NCBI GenBank assembly: GCA_003049465.1
Contig: PYSS01000108.1
Span: forward strand, 1 to 64,000
DNA: 64,000 bases
Source of the DNA: Magnaporthiopsis rhizophila
Lineage: Eukaryota; Ascomycota; Sordariomycetes; Magnaporthales; Magnaporthaceae
Direction of reading: 5' to 3'
Shown: positions 23,353 to 35,499 of the stretch, in pieces
Layout of the letters: every line of letters begins with the position of its first letter
How positions within the stretch are numbered: position 1 is the stretch's first letter
Notes under the pieces: model-generated
What the model was told of the DNA's origin: nothing
The model's database searches: none
The model's input: the letters and a program-made list of their open reading frames with translations, nothing else
Program-made: the position numbers and the translations under genes

Positions 23353-24104
23353 ACGGATCGCCTTCTTGACGGTCAGGAGATTTGATTGCCATCGCCTGCA
23401 GGTTTTTTTTGGCCGCCATTGAGACTAGATTTGTGCGAGCTACTGCCTGCTTCGCAGCAATGAAATCTTGTCCTGGCTACCTGCAGCTCTTTATTGTTGT
23501 GAAGGCCAGCCAGTACGGTAGTGTGCTGCTCGTGATTAGGACGCAACACGCAAGCCCGATCCGCCCATCTAGGTAAGCCACCCCTCTCATATTCCTGGCC
23601 TTCCACCATCTCCCCCGCACCCCTGCCTTTCTGGCCTTGTCGATGATTATAAAAACATCAAAGAGCTTTTTAACCCTGAAAACTCCTGATGACAACCCAT
23701 CACCACCCTATGAGACAAGAACATAATCCCTTCCTTGAATTTCACGCCAGCCTGGTAGATGTGACGTCTGCTTTTGTAGCATTGAAGCTAACTGGTTTGA
23801 AAAGGACAGATTCTGCTACACGCACCGCCCGTATTGTGATGTTTGGCACCGTGAGAAAATGTTTGCACGTCACATTCTCTGCGCATGGTTGAATCTTTCA
23901 TATGAAAGAGGAGATCTTGACGGCTCCGCTGAGCTACCTAGGTGTCCTGCGTGTGTGCGTAAAAAGTAACGACTACTAATACATTAAACGTAGTTGCGTG
24001 TTGTTGGGGTTTGCGGTAGAATTAACGCAGGGGATATCTCACATTCGTCAAATTCGTCATCATAAATCCGGACACACATCATCATCATCATCATCGGAAA
24101 CCAA
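23353..24104. other. Convergent 3' region RPP0-MSH1
   Basis: This holds 3' untranslated DNA of two convergent genes. It has a 16-bp perfect palindrome centred on CATATG at 23894-23909, a TACCTAGGT site at 23935-23943, and a CAT trinucleotide repeat at about 24077-24095. No gene is seen. Confidence 0.6.
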
Positions 24105-27100
24105 CTAGGATTTGGTAGGCACCTGCGCTTCGTCGAGGATGTCCTGGGCAACTTGGATGGCCGCGTCGGGAAGCCCAGCCAGGCGAGCGACCTTGAGCGC
24201 ATGGCTGCGGCGGTTGATGCCCTTTCGCAACTTGTGCACGAATATGAAGGCGCCGGTGGCGGCGTCCTCGTTGACGTCGGTGCAGTAGGTCTCGACGGGC
24301 ATGCCGCGCTCGACGGCGAGGTCGGCGACCTTGTGGAAGTGGGTGGCGAACAGGGCGCGGCAGCGGTTGACGCGGACGAGGTGGTCGACGCAGGCGAAGG
24401 AAACGGCGGCGCCGTCCTCGGGGGTGGTGCCGCGGCCGATCTCGTCCATGACGACGAAGCTGCGCGGGGTGGCGCAGCGCAGGATCTGGGCCGTCTCGAG
24501 CATCTCGACCATGAAGGTGCTCTGGTTGCGGAACAGGTCGTCGGCGGACCCGACGCGGCTGAAGAGGGCGTCGACGACGCCCAGCTCGGCGTGGTCGGCC
24601 GGCACGAAGCAGCCGGCTTGGGCCAGGACCGTGATGAGGGCGTTCTGGCGCAGAAACGTCGACTTGCCCGCCATGTTGGGGCCCGTCACCAGCCACAGGC
24701 GCCCGTGGCCGGGCGAGCCGACGAAGCAGTCGTTGCTCGTGAAGGAGCTCCCGCGCTCCGCCAGCCCGCTCTCGACCGTCGGGTGGCGCCCGTTGGCGAC
24801 GGCGTGCGCCGTGCCGTCGTTGAGCAGCGGCCGCACGAGGCCCTGCTCGCGCGCCAGGCGCGCAAAGGACGTGGCCACGTCGAGCTCGTCGAGCACGCCC
24901 GCGTTGCGGCGCAGGCCCACGAGGGCGCGCACGACGTCGGCACGCAGGTCCTGGAACACACGCTGCTCCTCGCCGCGGATGGCCATGCGGACCTGGTCCA
25001 TGCGGCGGCCCAGGTCGCTCCAGTCGTCGTGGTAGAAGGAGCGGGTGCTCCGGCTCGAGCCGGCGGCCCGCACGTCGGCGGCCAGCGCCCGCATGTCCTT
25101 GCCCTTGACGTGGCAGATGTGGCCGAGCGCAGGCGTCCACTTGAGCGTCAGGCTGGGTACCCCGAGCTGCTTCTGGAGCGTCTCACCAAGCATCACCTTC
25201 TCCTCCAGCATGCCGTTCAGCTCCGAGTGAAGGCGCGATAGCGTCCGACTCGCGCGGGGCTTCATTATCCACGCATCGTTGTCCGCACTGTAGTATTCTC
25301 GGATTGACAGTGGCCTCTTCTTCCTGGCGGCGGCGGCGGTCTTGGGGAGCACTGCGGCGTCCTCCTCGGAGCCACCCTCATTCACTATCTGCTGGGCCAG
25401 CTCCACCATCTGCCCCGCCTCGTCCTCCTCCAACTGGTGCCGCTGTATCAGGCCCTCTTCGTCTATGGCCCCGCGAATCCGCTTGGCCAACGCCGTAGCC
25501 TTATCGAGGTTGAACCGATTCGTCACGACGGTAAGACAGTCCTCCTTTGGTGTGGATTTCCGGCTCCGCCCGTCGTTAGCAATCCCAGCGTGGGCAGTTC
25601 CGCCACGCGCTTCTTGAAGCAGTATGACGATATCCTGGGTCGCCTTGATCGTCTTTGCCAGGTCAAGCATGTCGTCTGGACCACCGCGACCGAGCGCAAA
25701 CCGTTGCACGAGCCGCTGCGAGTCATGACATCGACGCAGGAGCAGCACTATACCCTCACGTAGATCCTCGTCCTGAAGGAAGCGGGAGACGAGGTCCTGA
25801 CGGGACTCGATAACGGGCAGGGAGGTGGAAGGGGCGCTCAGCCACTCGTTGAGCAATCTGGCGCCGCTCTTGGTGACGGTACGGCGGACGGCGTGTAGGA
25901 GGCTGCCCTTGAAGGCGCCGTCGCGGATGGTCTGCCTGATCTCGAGCGAGCGCATGCTGTTCTTGTCGATGGCCATAACCTCCATATCAGCGTGCCGCAC
26001 GGGCGGCTGCAGCTTCATGCTGGTGCCTTGGAGGCGGTCCTTGACATAGTAAAGCAGCAGGCTCCCCGCGGCCACCTCATCGGCAGTAAGAGAATCCCTC
26101 GTCTGCGTGGGCATGTCCGAATCCAGCATGCCTGCCCAGTCGGCCGTGGTCCATGCCTGCGGGGCGTCGCTGTATGTCACAAGGTGTCGATCCTCGACGA
26201 GGATGGTGAGCAGCCCAGAGGGGCCCTGTGTTTGCACATCGCGATGCAGCACTACCTCTCTTGGGCAGACACGAGATAAGACGGAGCTCAGAGACGCGAG
26301 CGTTGTGGTCTGTGTAACGAAGTGACCAGTGGACAGATCAAGCCAGGCGAGGCCTAGTGCTGTCTCGGCGAGACCCCCGGCTGGTGCAGACTCGGCAGAC
26401 CCAGTTGGGTGGTGAGCTGTTGCCGATCCTGCCGCTAATGTAGCTTCGGTTGCTGCATCGGTGCTATAGGTGGTGCGGTGGTCAGGTAGATGGATAGACA
26501 TGACGTAGTTATTGGAGTAGGGATCCATAAAGTGCTCGTCTATCAAAGTGCCCGGGGTGATGATACGGGCGACCCTCCGGTCGTGCATCAGTCCTCCAGT
26601 CTTCACTTTGGCAGAGGCATCGTTGGGGAACTCCTCGGCTATGGCTACATAGCGACTCAAGTCCTGCACCAGGATCTTGAGGAACCGGTCGAGTTGGAAG
26701 AATGGGAAGCCGGCCTAGGGGTGGGGACGCGAAGCAAGCATCAGAACAAGTGGGCATACGAGGGGTGGGAAACATCATCGCGTCATATGTTTTGTTTCTG
26801 TACCATTGGAACGATTCCAGCGCCCGTTTTCTTGGAAGCGACTTTGATGTTCAGGAGCGGGCCGTATTCTTGCGCGTGCTCGAAGTAAAGCTCATAGAAG
26901 CCGCCAACACGGGTCAGCAGCACACAGTTGTCGAACCTGTCCATGTTGCGGCGCGCTTGTAGGATCACAGTCGGATAAGCCGGCCCGGTCTCCTCGGCGG
27001 GGAGCGGCTCAACCTCGACCAGGCCCTGGGGCAGATCCTCCAGCTTGACAACCGTCTTTGTCCTGGCGCCCCTCGCCTGACAGCTCCCCACAAAGCCGCC

Positions 27101-27415
27101 GGCGCCCCCAGGGCCGGGCGTGGGCCGCGACCACTGCTGCTGGTGAGCATTGACAGCTGCCCTGGCTGGTCCAAAGTGGCCAGTCCGGAGTGGGGGGTAG
27201 CTGCAAGAGCCATGACAGCCGCAAGAGCAGGCGCAGGTGTGGCCACCACGGCGTGTACTATGCTTACTGACAGCCTCTACCTGTCGGGTGACGCCCAGAG
27301 GCGCGCCGACAGGCGCGAGAGCAACGGCTGTTGACCGGGCTGCGGACAGCGACGGGGGAGAACGGACGATGTGGAGGCGTGAGCGCGCCACGAAGCTGGA
27401 TCGCCATGGCAGCAT
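24105..27415 (-). CDS. MSH1: MutS homologue Msh1, mitochondrial
   Basis: This is a MutS-family ATPase for mitochondrial DNA mismatch repair and stability. Exons (5' to 3') are 27415-26804 and 26714-24105, giving 1073 residues, a little longer than yeast Msh1. The N terminus MLPWRSSFVARSRLHIVRS is basic with no acidic residues, as expected for a mitochondrial presequence. The mismatch-recognition domain follows with the diagnostic GFYE motif near residue 175. The C-terminal ATPase has Walker A GPNMAGKST, signature and Walker B VVMDEIGRGTT, and the H-loop ATHFH. The exon junction joins VPM to AGFPFF. A cysteine-rich stretch in the N-terminal region (CACSCGCHGSC, about residues 60-71) is unusual and might be intronic, although the frame is open through it. 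Confidence 0.92.
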
Positions 27416-29071
27416 CAAGCAACGCCACAGACGCCCACGGATGGGCTGTTTCCCTGCTCTCTGCCTTCCTGTTTCTCTCGTTTCTTGTTTCCTGCCCGCT
27501 TGGTCAAACGCCGAGGTGCATCAGCCGTTGCGATGCGTCGTCAGGCGATGGCTGCTATTCCTGGACAGGCGGCGGGTGGTGTGGGCAAGTCTGGCCCGAC
27601 ACGAAAAAACAACGCAATGGCACGGCCGGCCGGATCTGGACTGGATCAAAGGACCGAAGAAACGCGATCGCTCCAAAATGTTTGATGCCCAGGCCGTGAC
27701 AGCCAATCACGCCGTCCATCGCCCGCGAAATCGGCTGAAGGTTGGAATGCGAGGCAGCTGGGACAGTGCGTGCGGGCCCGAAATTTCCGTCACATTTTTT
27801 TTTTCCTCTTCCGATGCTGGAGCAAACCTTGTCCCTGCTCTTTCCTGCTGGATTGGGCCATGCACAGCACACTTTGGCATGATTACCCAGTGCGAGCAGT
27901 GCGAGCCGCGAGGACGTGGGCGACAAGCAGGGTGGGATCGCACGGTGGGATCTCGAATGTGTCGGGGCTGACCGTCCAGCGTGCCAGTGTTTGCGGCGGG
28001 AAAAAATAAATCAAAATTGCCAACGGCCTCAACGAAACATTTTCAATGAAGGCGAAACGGACCGAGCCACATCAGAGCGCAGCGAATTGAGGCCAGCACA
28101 CGGCGCAGCACAGCACAGTACAGCGTCGCCAGTAACGCAAAGGTAAGGTGCGAGTGATATAGGTAAGGAGAAAAAAAAAGCCAAAATCTTAAGACGGGGC
28201 TTCGGATGGGCAATCTGCCGACCAGACCGGCGCCGCTTTTGTCGGGCAACGCGACATCGACCCCAGATTCCAGGCTGGATCGCATTGCCGCGACAATGCC
28301 GTTTGCCTTTTTGACTGTTATTCTGTTATTAGCTCCATCAGCATGGGCTCGGCGATGGGCCCACCAGCGAGCATCGCGGCAACATGATGACATCAAAATC
28401 ATCAGTGAGCGCCACGCGTCTAATGCTGAGCAGGCTAGCTTGCCGGCGTGCTGGCGTGCGTGGAGGGGAAGTCGCAAGATGGACGGCATTATCCACGTCT
28501 CCTTTCCGAGCAGCCACGGCCCAGGCCAGAGGGGCGATGTTTGGCCGAGGTGGTCTGGCAGAACCAGGACGATGCGTGCTTGGCCTGGCATGACCGCACA
28601 ATGGCCCCATCGGGCTCGCCTCCAGCTGCGCACGTCAAAATTGTGGAGGGGGGCTGCTGGCAGAGCCTGGCGCGTCGGCATGGCCCGATTCTGGGTCGTC
28701 TGCAACGATACCTCGAACCATTTCTGACAGCTCCGCCCGCCATTCGACCCTTGATGCGCCAACCAACTGCCTCCCGCCGCAGAAGCCCGCCGATAACGTG
28801 CCAGGCCACTCTGGTAAAGTTGGGTCCTGCCTCCAGATGGATTGCTCATTGCCCCATCCTCTCGGCTCACCCCCCGTTTTTTTGGCCTTGATGACCGCCC
28901 TGCTGGCGCCCATCCCTGGCCTGGCGATCGGTTCTCCTGCCGTCTTGTCCTGCTTCCATGTCCTTCGACCCAAGGTCCGTATTCCCTCCCCCTGAGCCCT
29001 AATCATGTACATGCCCTGCCTTACCAAAGCCCGATGAACCCTGCCCAACCACCGCTATCGGCTTACCTGCG

Positions 29072-29097
29072 TCTACCTAGCCGGTTGCCTAGGTAGA
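29072..29097. repeat. 9-bp inverted repeat, TCTACCTAG/CTAGGTAGA
   Basis: Two perfect 9-bp arms separated by an 8-nt spacer lie about 50 bp upstream of a TATA box. The arms carry the TACCTA/TAGGTA motif that recurs in other intergenic parts of this window. It could be a dimeric factor site; no function is shown. Confidence 0.6.
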
Positions 29098-29144
29098 GGT
29101 GCCATTGGTACCATCCCTTCCCGAGGACCCCGTGTAGATCGGGG

Positions 29145-29150
29145 TATAAA
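29145..29150 (+). promoter_or_regulatory. TATA box of the 29486 gene
   Basis: TATAAA in the context GGGGTATAAATC is followed by a pyrimidine-rich stretch of more than 100 bp. It is 336 bp upstream of the ATG at 29486, so a leader of about 300 nt is inferred. Confidence 0.45.
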
Positions 29151-29485
29151 TCGTCCTCCCGTCTTTCTCTGTCTGATCCCCCACCCCCTCCGCGGTCTCT
29201 CTCACACCTCTTCCCAGCTTATACCGTTACATGAATTCAAGTGTGCCACTACGAACACCAATCTGTTTGTAGCGTGTGTCATACATACAAACCTCCAACC
29301 AACCAATCCTTCTCTCGACAAACCCGTCTCATCCCTGCCTGTCGTCGTCGCAACTCTATCCAAACCACGCGCATTCAGACAGGCCGCCTCGAGTGCCAGT
29401 GAGTCAAGTGAGCAGAGGTAGGCAATAGGTGCCAGCACACGACAGCCTCACCATTCCCGACGAAAGCGCACGACACAAGCATCCC

Positions 29486-30514
29486 ATGGCTGCGACGACT
29501 GCAGCCGTCACGGGCACCCCTTTGTCCTTCAAACCACAGACTCCCATCACGCCCCCGCCAGACTGCCTCAACTTCACGCCCAAGCAGTCACAGTCTTCCC
29601 CGAAGGAGAAGGAGCCGGCTGCTGAGGCCATGGCACAGGTGGCCGGGCATATTCAGACACCACCACCCAAAGATGAGAGGACAGAGAACGGCTGCGAGTG
29701 CCACGAGGGAGACGGCAGTGCGGCCACGGCTCCTCCTCCGCCGCCACCACCACCATTACAGGGCGCCGGGCCTCTGGACCCTCGCTACATGGCCATGGTG
29801 TCACGCATTGCAGCCTACTACCAGCAGCGATGCCAGGCCATATCCAACTTCCAACACCAAAAGTGCCAGGCGTGGGCCAACATGCAGCGGCAAAAGAGCC
29901 AAGAGATGACACAGGCGGCCCTGCTGGTGGTCGCATGGTACGTCCGCGACCGTATCCAGCGGCGCAGGAAGCGACAGAAGCGGCAGTTCCGGAGGGCTCT
30001 GACCGAGAGGGCCAGTGTCGGCAAGGTCAAGAAGGAGGAATCGGTCAGCAAATGGGCCAGCCACATCCCCGACGACTTGTTAGCCCCCGACAGTGGCCTC
30101 AAGGAGAGGCCCATCGACAAGGACGAGCTTGATTTCACCATGGACTTCGAGCCGACCGCCGACTCCGATTCCAAGCTCTACTCGGTCGCCGACAACATGA
30201 TCAAGAGTCAATTGGCCAGGATCGACGTGCCCCTGATGGGAGCACTGTCGTTTAGCGACGACGAGGAGAGCGAAAGCGAAAGCGACTATGAGGAGCTGCA
30301 CAGGTGGCGGCCCGACCCTGAAGCACAACCGCGGGGCAGACAGAGTAGCGAACGTGTCGCTGCAGAGGAAGAGGTCTATGACGATGATGACAGTGACTAC
30401 TCGTACGATGATGAAGATATGGAGGACTTGACCGGCGATGATGGTTCAGAGCGCGGGCACAAGGGCACTGACACCAAGACCAGGGAGGGCGAGCCGAGCT
30501 CGTTCCGACACTAA
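29486..30514 (+). CDS. Unrecognised acidic-tail protein with hendecad repeat
   Basis: This is an intronless open frame of 342 residues whose family I do not recognise. The first 95 residues are Pro/Thr/Ser-rich with a run of nine prolines near 83-91. Residues 113-145 hold three consecutive 11-residue units (QQRCQAISNFQ, HQKCQAWANMQ, RQKSQEMTQAA), predicted to form one long amphipathic helix. This continues through a hydrophobic patch ALLVVAWYV (145-153, too short for a confident membrane segment) into an arginine/lysine-rich block (RIQRRRKRQKRQFRR, 156-170) that could be a nuclear signal or nucleic-acid contact. The C-terminal third is strongly acidic, with Asp/Ser/Glu/Tyr runs. The start is the first ATG with good context (CCCATGGCT). 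A nuclear or nucleolar role would be a guess from composition only. Confidence 0.75.
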   Translation: MAATTAAVTGTPLSFKPQTPITPPPDCLNFTPKQSQSSPKEKEPAAEAMAQVAGHIQTPPPKDERTENGCECHEGDGSAATAPPPPPPPPLQGAGPLDPRYMAMVSRIAAYYQQRCQAISNFQHQKCQAWANMQRQKSQEMTQAALLVVAWYVRDRIQRRRKRQKRQFRRALTERASVGKVKKEESVSKWASHIPDDLLAPDSGLKERPIDKDELDFTMDFEPTADSDSKLYSVADNMIKSQLARIDVPLMGALSFSDDEESESESDYEELHRWRPDPEAQPRGRQSSERVAAEEEVYDDDDSDYSYDDEDMEDLTGDDGSERGHKGTDTKTREGEPSSFRH

Positions 30515-32075
30515 ATCGACACCAACTCATATTTCTTGATTTCTCTTCTTTTCTTACTTGTTTAACTTCTCTCTCTGTCTTTCTCCCTCTTTCTGTCCCC
30601 GTCTAGGGTGCCTCCTCGGAAGCCGGCGTTTTGGCGGGCTGTCTCTGGGCTATTTGTTGGCAACCGGCGGTTTTCACTACGGGTTAATCATGTGTGTGGT
30701 TTGTATGTTTACACGCGCAGCCCTCGAGGGATGGACGAGCTGTATGTAGTTGGATCAAGGATCGTTTATACCCCCATCAGCCTCGAGTGTGTGCGAGGAG
30801 CCTGGTCAGCACGTGGCCGCCTCGGTGGGTAGTACGTGTGAGTGATAATGCAATGCAACCAAACATCATCTCAACTCTGTATACCTGTGCTCAGGTAGCC
30901 TCTCGGCACGAGATGAGATCCGGCCAGCTGAGCCTCGCACGGCTTTGGCCGAGAAATGAGCCCGGGGCGAAGCTCCCTGTGACCTCCCAAGATGCCCGTG
31001 ATAATTCAGACATGCAGCTCAGAACTTGTATTCGCAGTAATCACAAAAACCTCAGCAGGTCAAGCAATGGACGATGATGATCAAATCGTCGGTGTAAGTG
31101 TCTCAACTGTAATGATGCCGCCAAGGCGTAGAGGAGAGGCGGAGGAGCGCACGAGATGTTTGGCTTCATGTTTTGGAAAGTGGTATTATTGATTGATTGT
31201 GCCGAGACATCCTTCGCCATCCGCGGTAGATCAGCGAAACAAACGAATCAGAAGGTCAAAATCGTTCCCGACTTGCCTCTTCCGGCCGCAGATGGATTGC
31301 CCCCGCGCCTCAATTGCTGCAGACGAAGGACCAAGCGACTTGAATTCTTGGATGGGCAGCGGGACAGGCTTCAAGGGGCTACACAGCTTGACGCCGCGTT
31401 GATTGGTCGGCAAAAGGCTAGGCCAAGGTGCGGGGAAGTGCGACCAACCGGGGAAAAGGAGATGGCAGTGACCCAAGCAGCATGACCTCCTCTTCGATGC
31501 AATGATTCCGTAACGGAGATGCCTGAAATGGAGGGCAGCTGCAGACGGTGCATTTGTGTGAAACGTTTACGAGCACGCACGCCCAAATGTGAATTGCCTT
31601 TGTAGGGATGATCACCTCGCATCCTTGGTTATCCGCGGGAAGAAAGTCTATTAGACTGAGCATATGCCGGGTCTGACTTGTTTCCAGCAGGTGTTACCTT
31701 GTCCGTCTGTCTGTCTGTCTCCTCCTCTTGCTGCCTGCGTCGGCGGTTCTTCCCATCTTCATTCGGACTCTCCACCGCTTCACGAACCAACCCACTGACG
31801 TAAAAACTCCGAGCTGGAGCGAATGGTGCTGCCAAGGGCCGCGTCTCAGTCTCCACTCCCACAGCCGGCACCCCACATAACCCCTGACCAACTGGTGGGA
31901 CCTGCCGCCCCCCGCTTCCGGTGAGTGCTCTTCACCCTAGAGCACTGTTAGCTTGTGCTTCCCCATGGTTTTCCCGTCGGCCGCAGTCAGGCTCAAAAGC
32001 GAGCTGCCAGCCAGACTCGACCTCGACGGAGACACCAATTCGTCACCACAACCACCAGCACCCCGTCTCGCAACC
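30515..32075. other. Intergenic region 29486 gene - AMS1
   Basis: This is 1.56 kb with no supported gene. A CTGT tetranucleotide repeat lies at about 31703-31722. The AMS1 frame is open upstream to about 31953, with an in-frame ATG at 31965, but that extension does not look like the family N terminus. Confidence 0.55.
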
Positions 32076-34035
32076 ATGGGCGGTGAAACCAAGCCCGCCG
32101 CCACGGCTCCCAAGTCGTACCCCGTCCGGGCCCCCAAGCCCGTGGGCCAATGGATCTCGAACCTCTACCGCGACCGCCTGAACCAGTTCCTCAGCGGCGG
32201 TCAGTATGAGGGCCAGAACCTGCTCGCCATGACGCGAGAGGCCGCCGTCTCCGGCCCCCCGCACTTTGACCTCTCGGTCTGGTCCGCCCCGAACCTCTCG
32301 CGTCCGACCTTCAAGGAGGTCGTGTCGCACGACTTCAAGCCCACCGAGGTCGGCGCCTGGTTCGGGCCCTCGTGGTCCACCCACTGGTTCCGCGTCAAGA
32401 TGAAGGTGCCGGACCACATGGCCCGCCTCGAGCACCTGGAGCTGCACTGGGACGCGAACAACGAGGGCATGGTCTGGTCCGAGGACGGGAACCCGCTCCA
32501 GGGCCTCACCGGCGGCGGCGAGCGCGTCGAGTGGATTCTGCCCGATTCGTTCCGCGACGGCGAGTGGCACACCGTATACGTCGAGATGGCGTGCAACGGC
32601 ATGTTTGGCAACGCCCCCGGCGGAGACTCCATCCAGCCCCCGGACCCCAACAAGTACTTCCGGCTCGGCCGCTGCGAGATGGTCGCCATCAACCTCCAGG
32701 CCCGCGCCCTCCACATCGATGCCTGGCTCATCAACGACGCCGCCAGGGAGTTCCCCGAAGAGTCGTGGGAGCGCCACAAGGCCCTCAAGGTGTCCACCGA
32801 CATCATCGAAGCCTTCGAGGTCGGGAACAAGGACTCGATCGTCAAGTGCCGCAAGATTGCTCAGGAGTACATCGGCTCCCTTGTCGACTCGCACAAGGTG
32901 TACGAGAGCGGCAAGCAGCCGCTGGTCTACGGCATTGGCCACTGCCACATTGATTCGTGCTGGCTGTGGCCTTGGGCCGAGACGAAGCGCAAGGTCGCTC
33001 GGTCGTGGTCGAACCAATGCGACCTAATGGACCGATATCCGGTATGTCGCCTGTACCATTTGCTTCTGTGCCTGCCGCCGACTGACCGACCTGGCTTTGC
33101 CCTACCCAGGAGTTGCACTTCGCTTGCTCGCAGGCGCAGCAGTACAAGTGGCTCAAGCAAGACTACCCCTACGCGTTCGACCGCGTCAAAAACAAAGTCA
33201 AGGAGGGCCGATTCCATCCGATTGGCGGCAGCTGGGTTGAGCACGACACCAACATGCCCAGCGGCGAGTCCCTCGTGCGCCAGTTCCTCTATGGCCAACG
33301 CTTTTTCGAAAGCAACTTCGGGCAGCGTTGCCAGACATTCTGGCTCCCAGACACGTTCGGATACTCCAGCCAGCTGCCCCAGATCTGCCGCCTCGCTGGC
33401 ATGACGCGGTTCCTAACGCAGAAGCTGAGCTGGAACAACATCAACAAATTCCCCCACACGACCTTCAACTGGGTCGCCTTGGACGGCAGCCAGGTCATCT
33501 GCCACATGCCGCCCTCGGAGACGTACACGGCCTCCGCCGAGTTTGGCGACGTGAAGCGAAGCATCAGCCAGCACAAGTCAATGGACCAGGACGAGACTTC
33601 GCTTTTGGTCTTCGGCAAGGGCGATGGAGGCGGCGGCCCGACCTGGGAGCATATCGAGAAGCTTCGTCGCTTGCGCGGGATAAGCGACCAGGTTGGGCTC
33701 CTCCCAAGGGTCCACATGGGCAACTCGGTCGATGACTTCTTCGATACGCTCCAGGACAAGGCCGACAAGTTCGTCACCTGGTACGGCGAGCTGTACTTTG
33801 AACTGCACAGAGGAACCTACACCACCCAGGCCAACAACAAACTCAACAATCGCAAGGCTGAGGTGACTCTCCGCGATGTCGAGCTCCTAGCGACCATCGC
33901 ATCGCTCAAGGACAGCTCATACAAGTACCCCAAGAAAGAAATCGACGACATGTGGGAGGGGACACTGCTGTGCCAGTTCCACGACTGCCTGCCCGGCAGT
34001 TCCATCGAGATGTGCTACGATGATTCGGATGAAGT

Positions 34036-34067
<32 letters not shown>

Positions 34068-35499
34068 CCTGCACCAATATCCTGAATGCTTGACGTATGT
34101 CTTAGTCGTTGAACAAGGGGGACGGAAATTGCTGACTCGTCATAAACAACACCAGCTCTACGCCAAACTCTTCAAGACGGCGGATCAGGTCCGCAAGGAC
34201 ATCTACAAGGTTCTCGGTCTCTACGAGACCAATGCCACCACAGTTCAGGACGTCGTAGCCTTGAACACGCTGCCCTGGCACCGCAAAGAGGTCGTCGACC
34301 TTGGCGAGAACGAATGTGGCGTCGCCTGCGGCGAAGGGAACGTGCTCAGTGTCCGGACCTTCAAGACATCGGCAGATAAGAAAGCGGTGTCGGTTAAAGA
34401 GGAGTCGGACGGCGTGTTCGTCCTCGAGAACGACCAGCTCCGGATCAAGGTCAAGGACGGCGTCATCACGTCGCTATACGACCACAAGACCTGCCGTGAG
34501 GTGATCCCGGAGGGCGGCAAGGCAAACCAATTTGTCATTTTCGACGACAAGCCGCTGTACTGGCAGGCTTGGGACGTGGAGGTGTATCACCTGGACAGCC
34601 GCAAAGAGCTCTCGAGCGGAACGACGAAGATCTCGGAGGAGAAGTCGCACCGGGTGAGCGTGGTGACCAAGACCAAGATCAGCGACAAGAGCTCGTTGAC
34701 GACCACCATCAGCCTTACGGCGGCCATTGAGGGGCAGCAGTCGTCGGTCGAAGTGCACAGCGAGGTGGACTGGCACGAGACGATGAAGTTCCTCAAGGTC
34801 GAGTTCCCCGTCGACGTTCGCAACACAGAGGCATCGTACGAAACGCAGTACGGCATCGTGAAGCGGCCGACGCACTACAACACCACGTGGGACATGGCCA
34901 AGTTCGAGGTCTGCTGCCACAAGTTTGCCGACCTGTCGGAGAGCGACTATGGCGTGTCGATCCTCAACGACAGCAAGTACGGGTTCGCAACCGTCGGCAA
35001 CCTGATGCGGCTGTCGTTGCTGCGGTCGCCCAAGGCGCCCGACGCGCACGCCGACATGGGAACGCACCACATCCGCTGGGCGATCCTCCCGCACCAAGGG
35101 GCGCTGGGCCACACCACGGTGCGCAGAGCGTTCGAGTTCAACAACAGACTAAAGGTCATGTCGAAGCCTGAGGAAGCGATGCAGTCGCTGCTCTCCAAGT
35201 GGCCGGTTAGGCTCACAGGAAGCCCGTCACTGGTGCTTGACACGGTGAAGCGAGGTGAGGACGACGAGGACGTCAGCCGGGGTGAGCTGCCGACGCGTAA
35301 GGGTCGCAGCGTCATCCTGCGCGTCTACGACAGTCTTGGCGGCCGCAGCCGGGGCACAATCGAGACGAGCTGGGACGTCAAGAAGGTGTACAAGACGAAC
35401 GTGTTGGAGGACGACATCGAGGAGGTCACGTTCTCGGGGGGCAAGTTTGACATTGATCTGCGGGCATTCGAGGTGGTGACCTATAGGCTGCAGCTGTGA
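32076..35499 (+). CDS. AMS1: Vacuolar alpha-mannosidase, GH38 (Ams1)
   Basis: This class IIC alpha-mannosidase trims free oligosaccharides and is delivered to the vacuole by the Cvt/autophagy route. Exons are 32076-33041, 33110-34033 and 34156-35499, giving 1077 residues, close to yeast Ams1. There is no signal peptide, as expected for direct cytosol-to-vacuole transport. Family motifs are present: the zinc-site GHCHIDSCWLWPWAE at about 286-300, and WLPDTFGYSSQLPQ at about 398-411, which contains the nucleophilic aspartate. The C-terminal half is the beta-rich GH38 C domain. The start at 32076 (ACCATGGGC) is preferred because MGGETKP matches the short family N terminus; an in-frame ATG at 31965 would add 37 residues. 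The second intron contains a T29 tract right after the donor. Confidence 0.93.
34039..34067 (+). repeat. T29 tract inside AMS1 intron 2
   Basis: 29 uninterrupted T residues begin within the donor GTGAGTT of this intron. The same kind of tract occurs in intergenic DNA of this window. Its exact length in the assembly is uncertain, as homopolymers are error-prone. Confidence 0.8.

Larger units (their letters stand above)
27416..29485. other. Intergenic region MSH1 - 29486 gene
   Basis: About 2.1 kb between divergent genes. Several open frames of 60-275 codons exist on both strands, but none has a recognisable domain. It contains the inverted repeat at 29072-29097 and a TATA box at 29145-29150. 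From about 29155 onwards the plus strand is pyrimidine-rich, probably the leader of the downstream gene. Confidence 0.55.

Noticed and set aside
24153..25241. 362-codon open frame on the plus strand
   Set aside because: Antisense to the MSH1 ATPase domain, which carries all MutS motifs.
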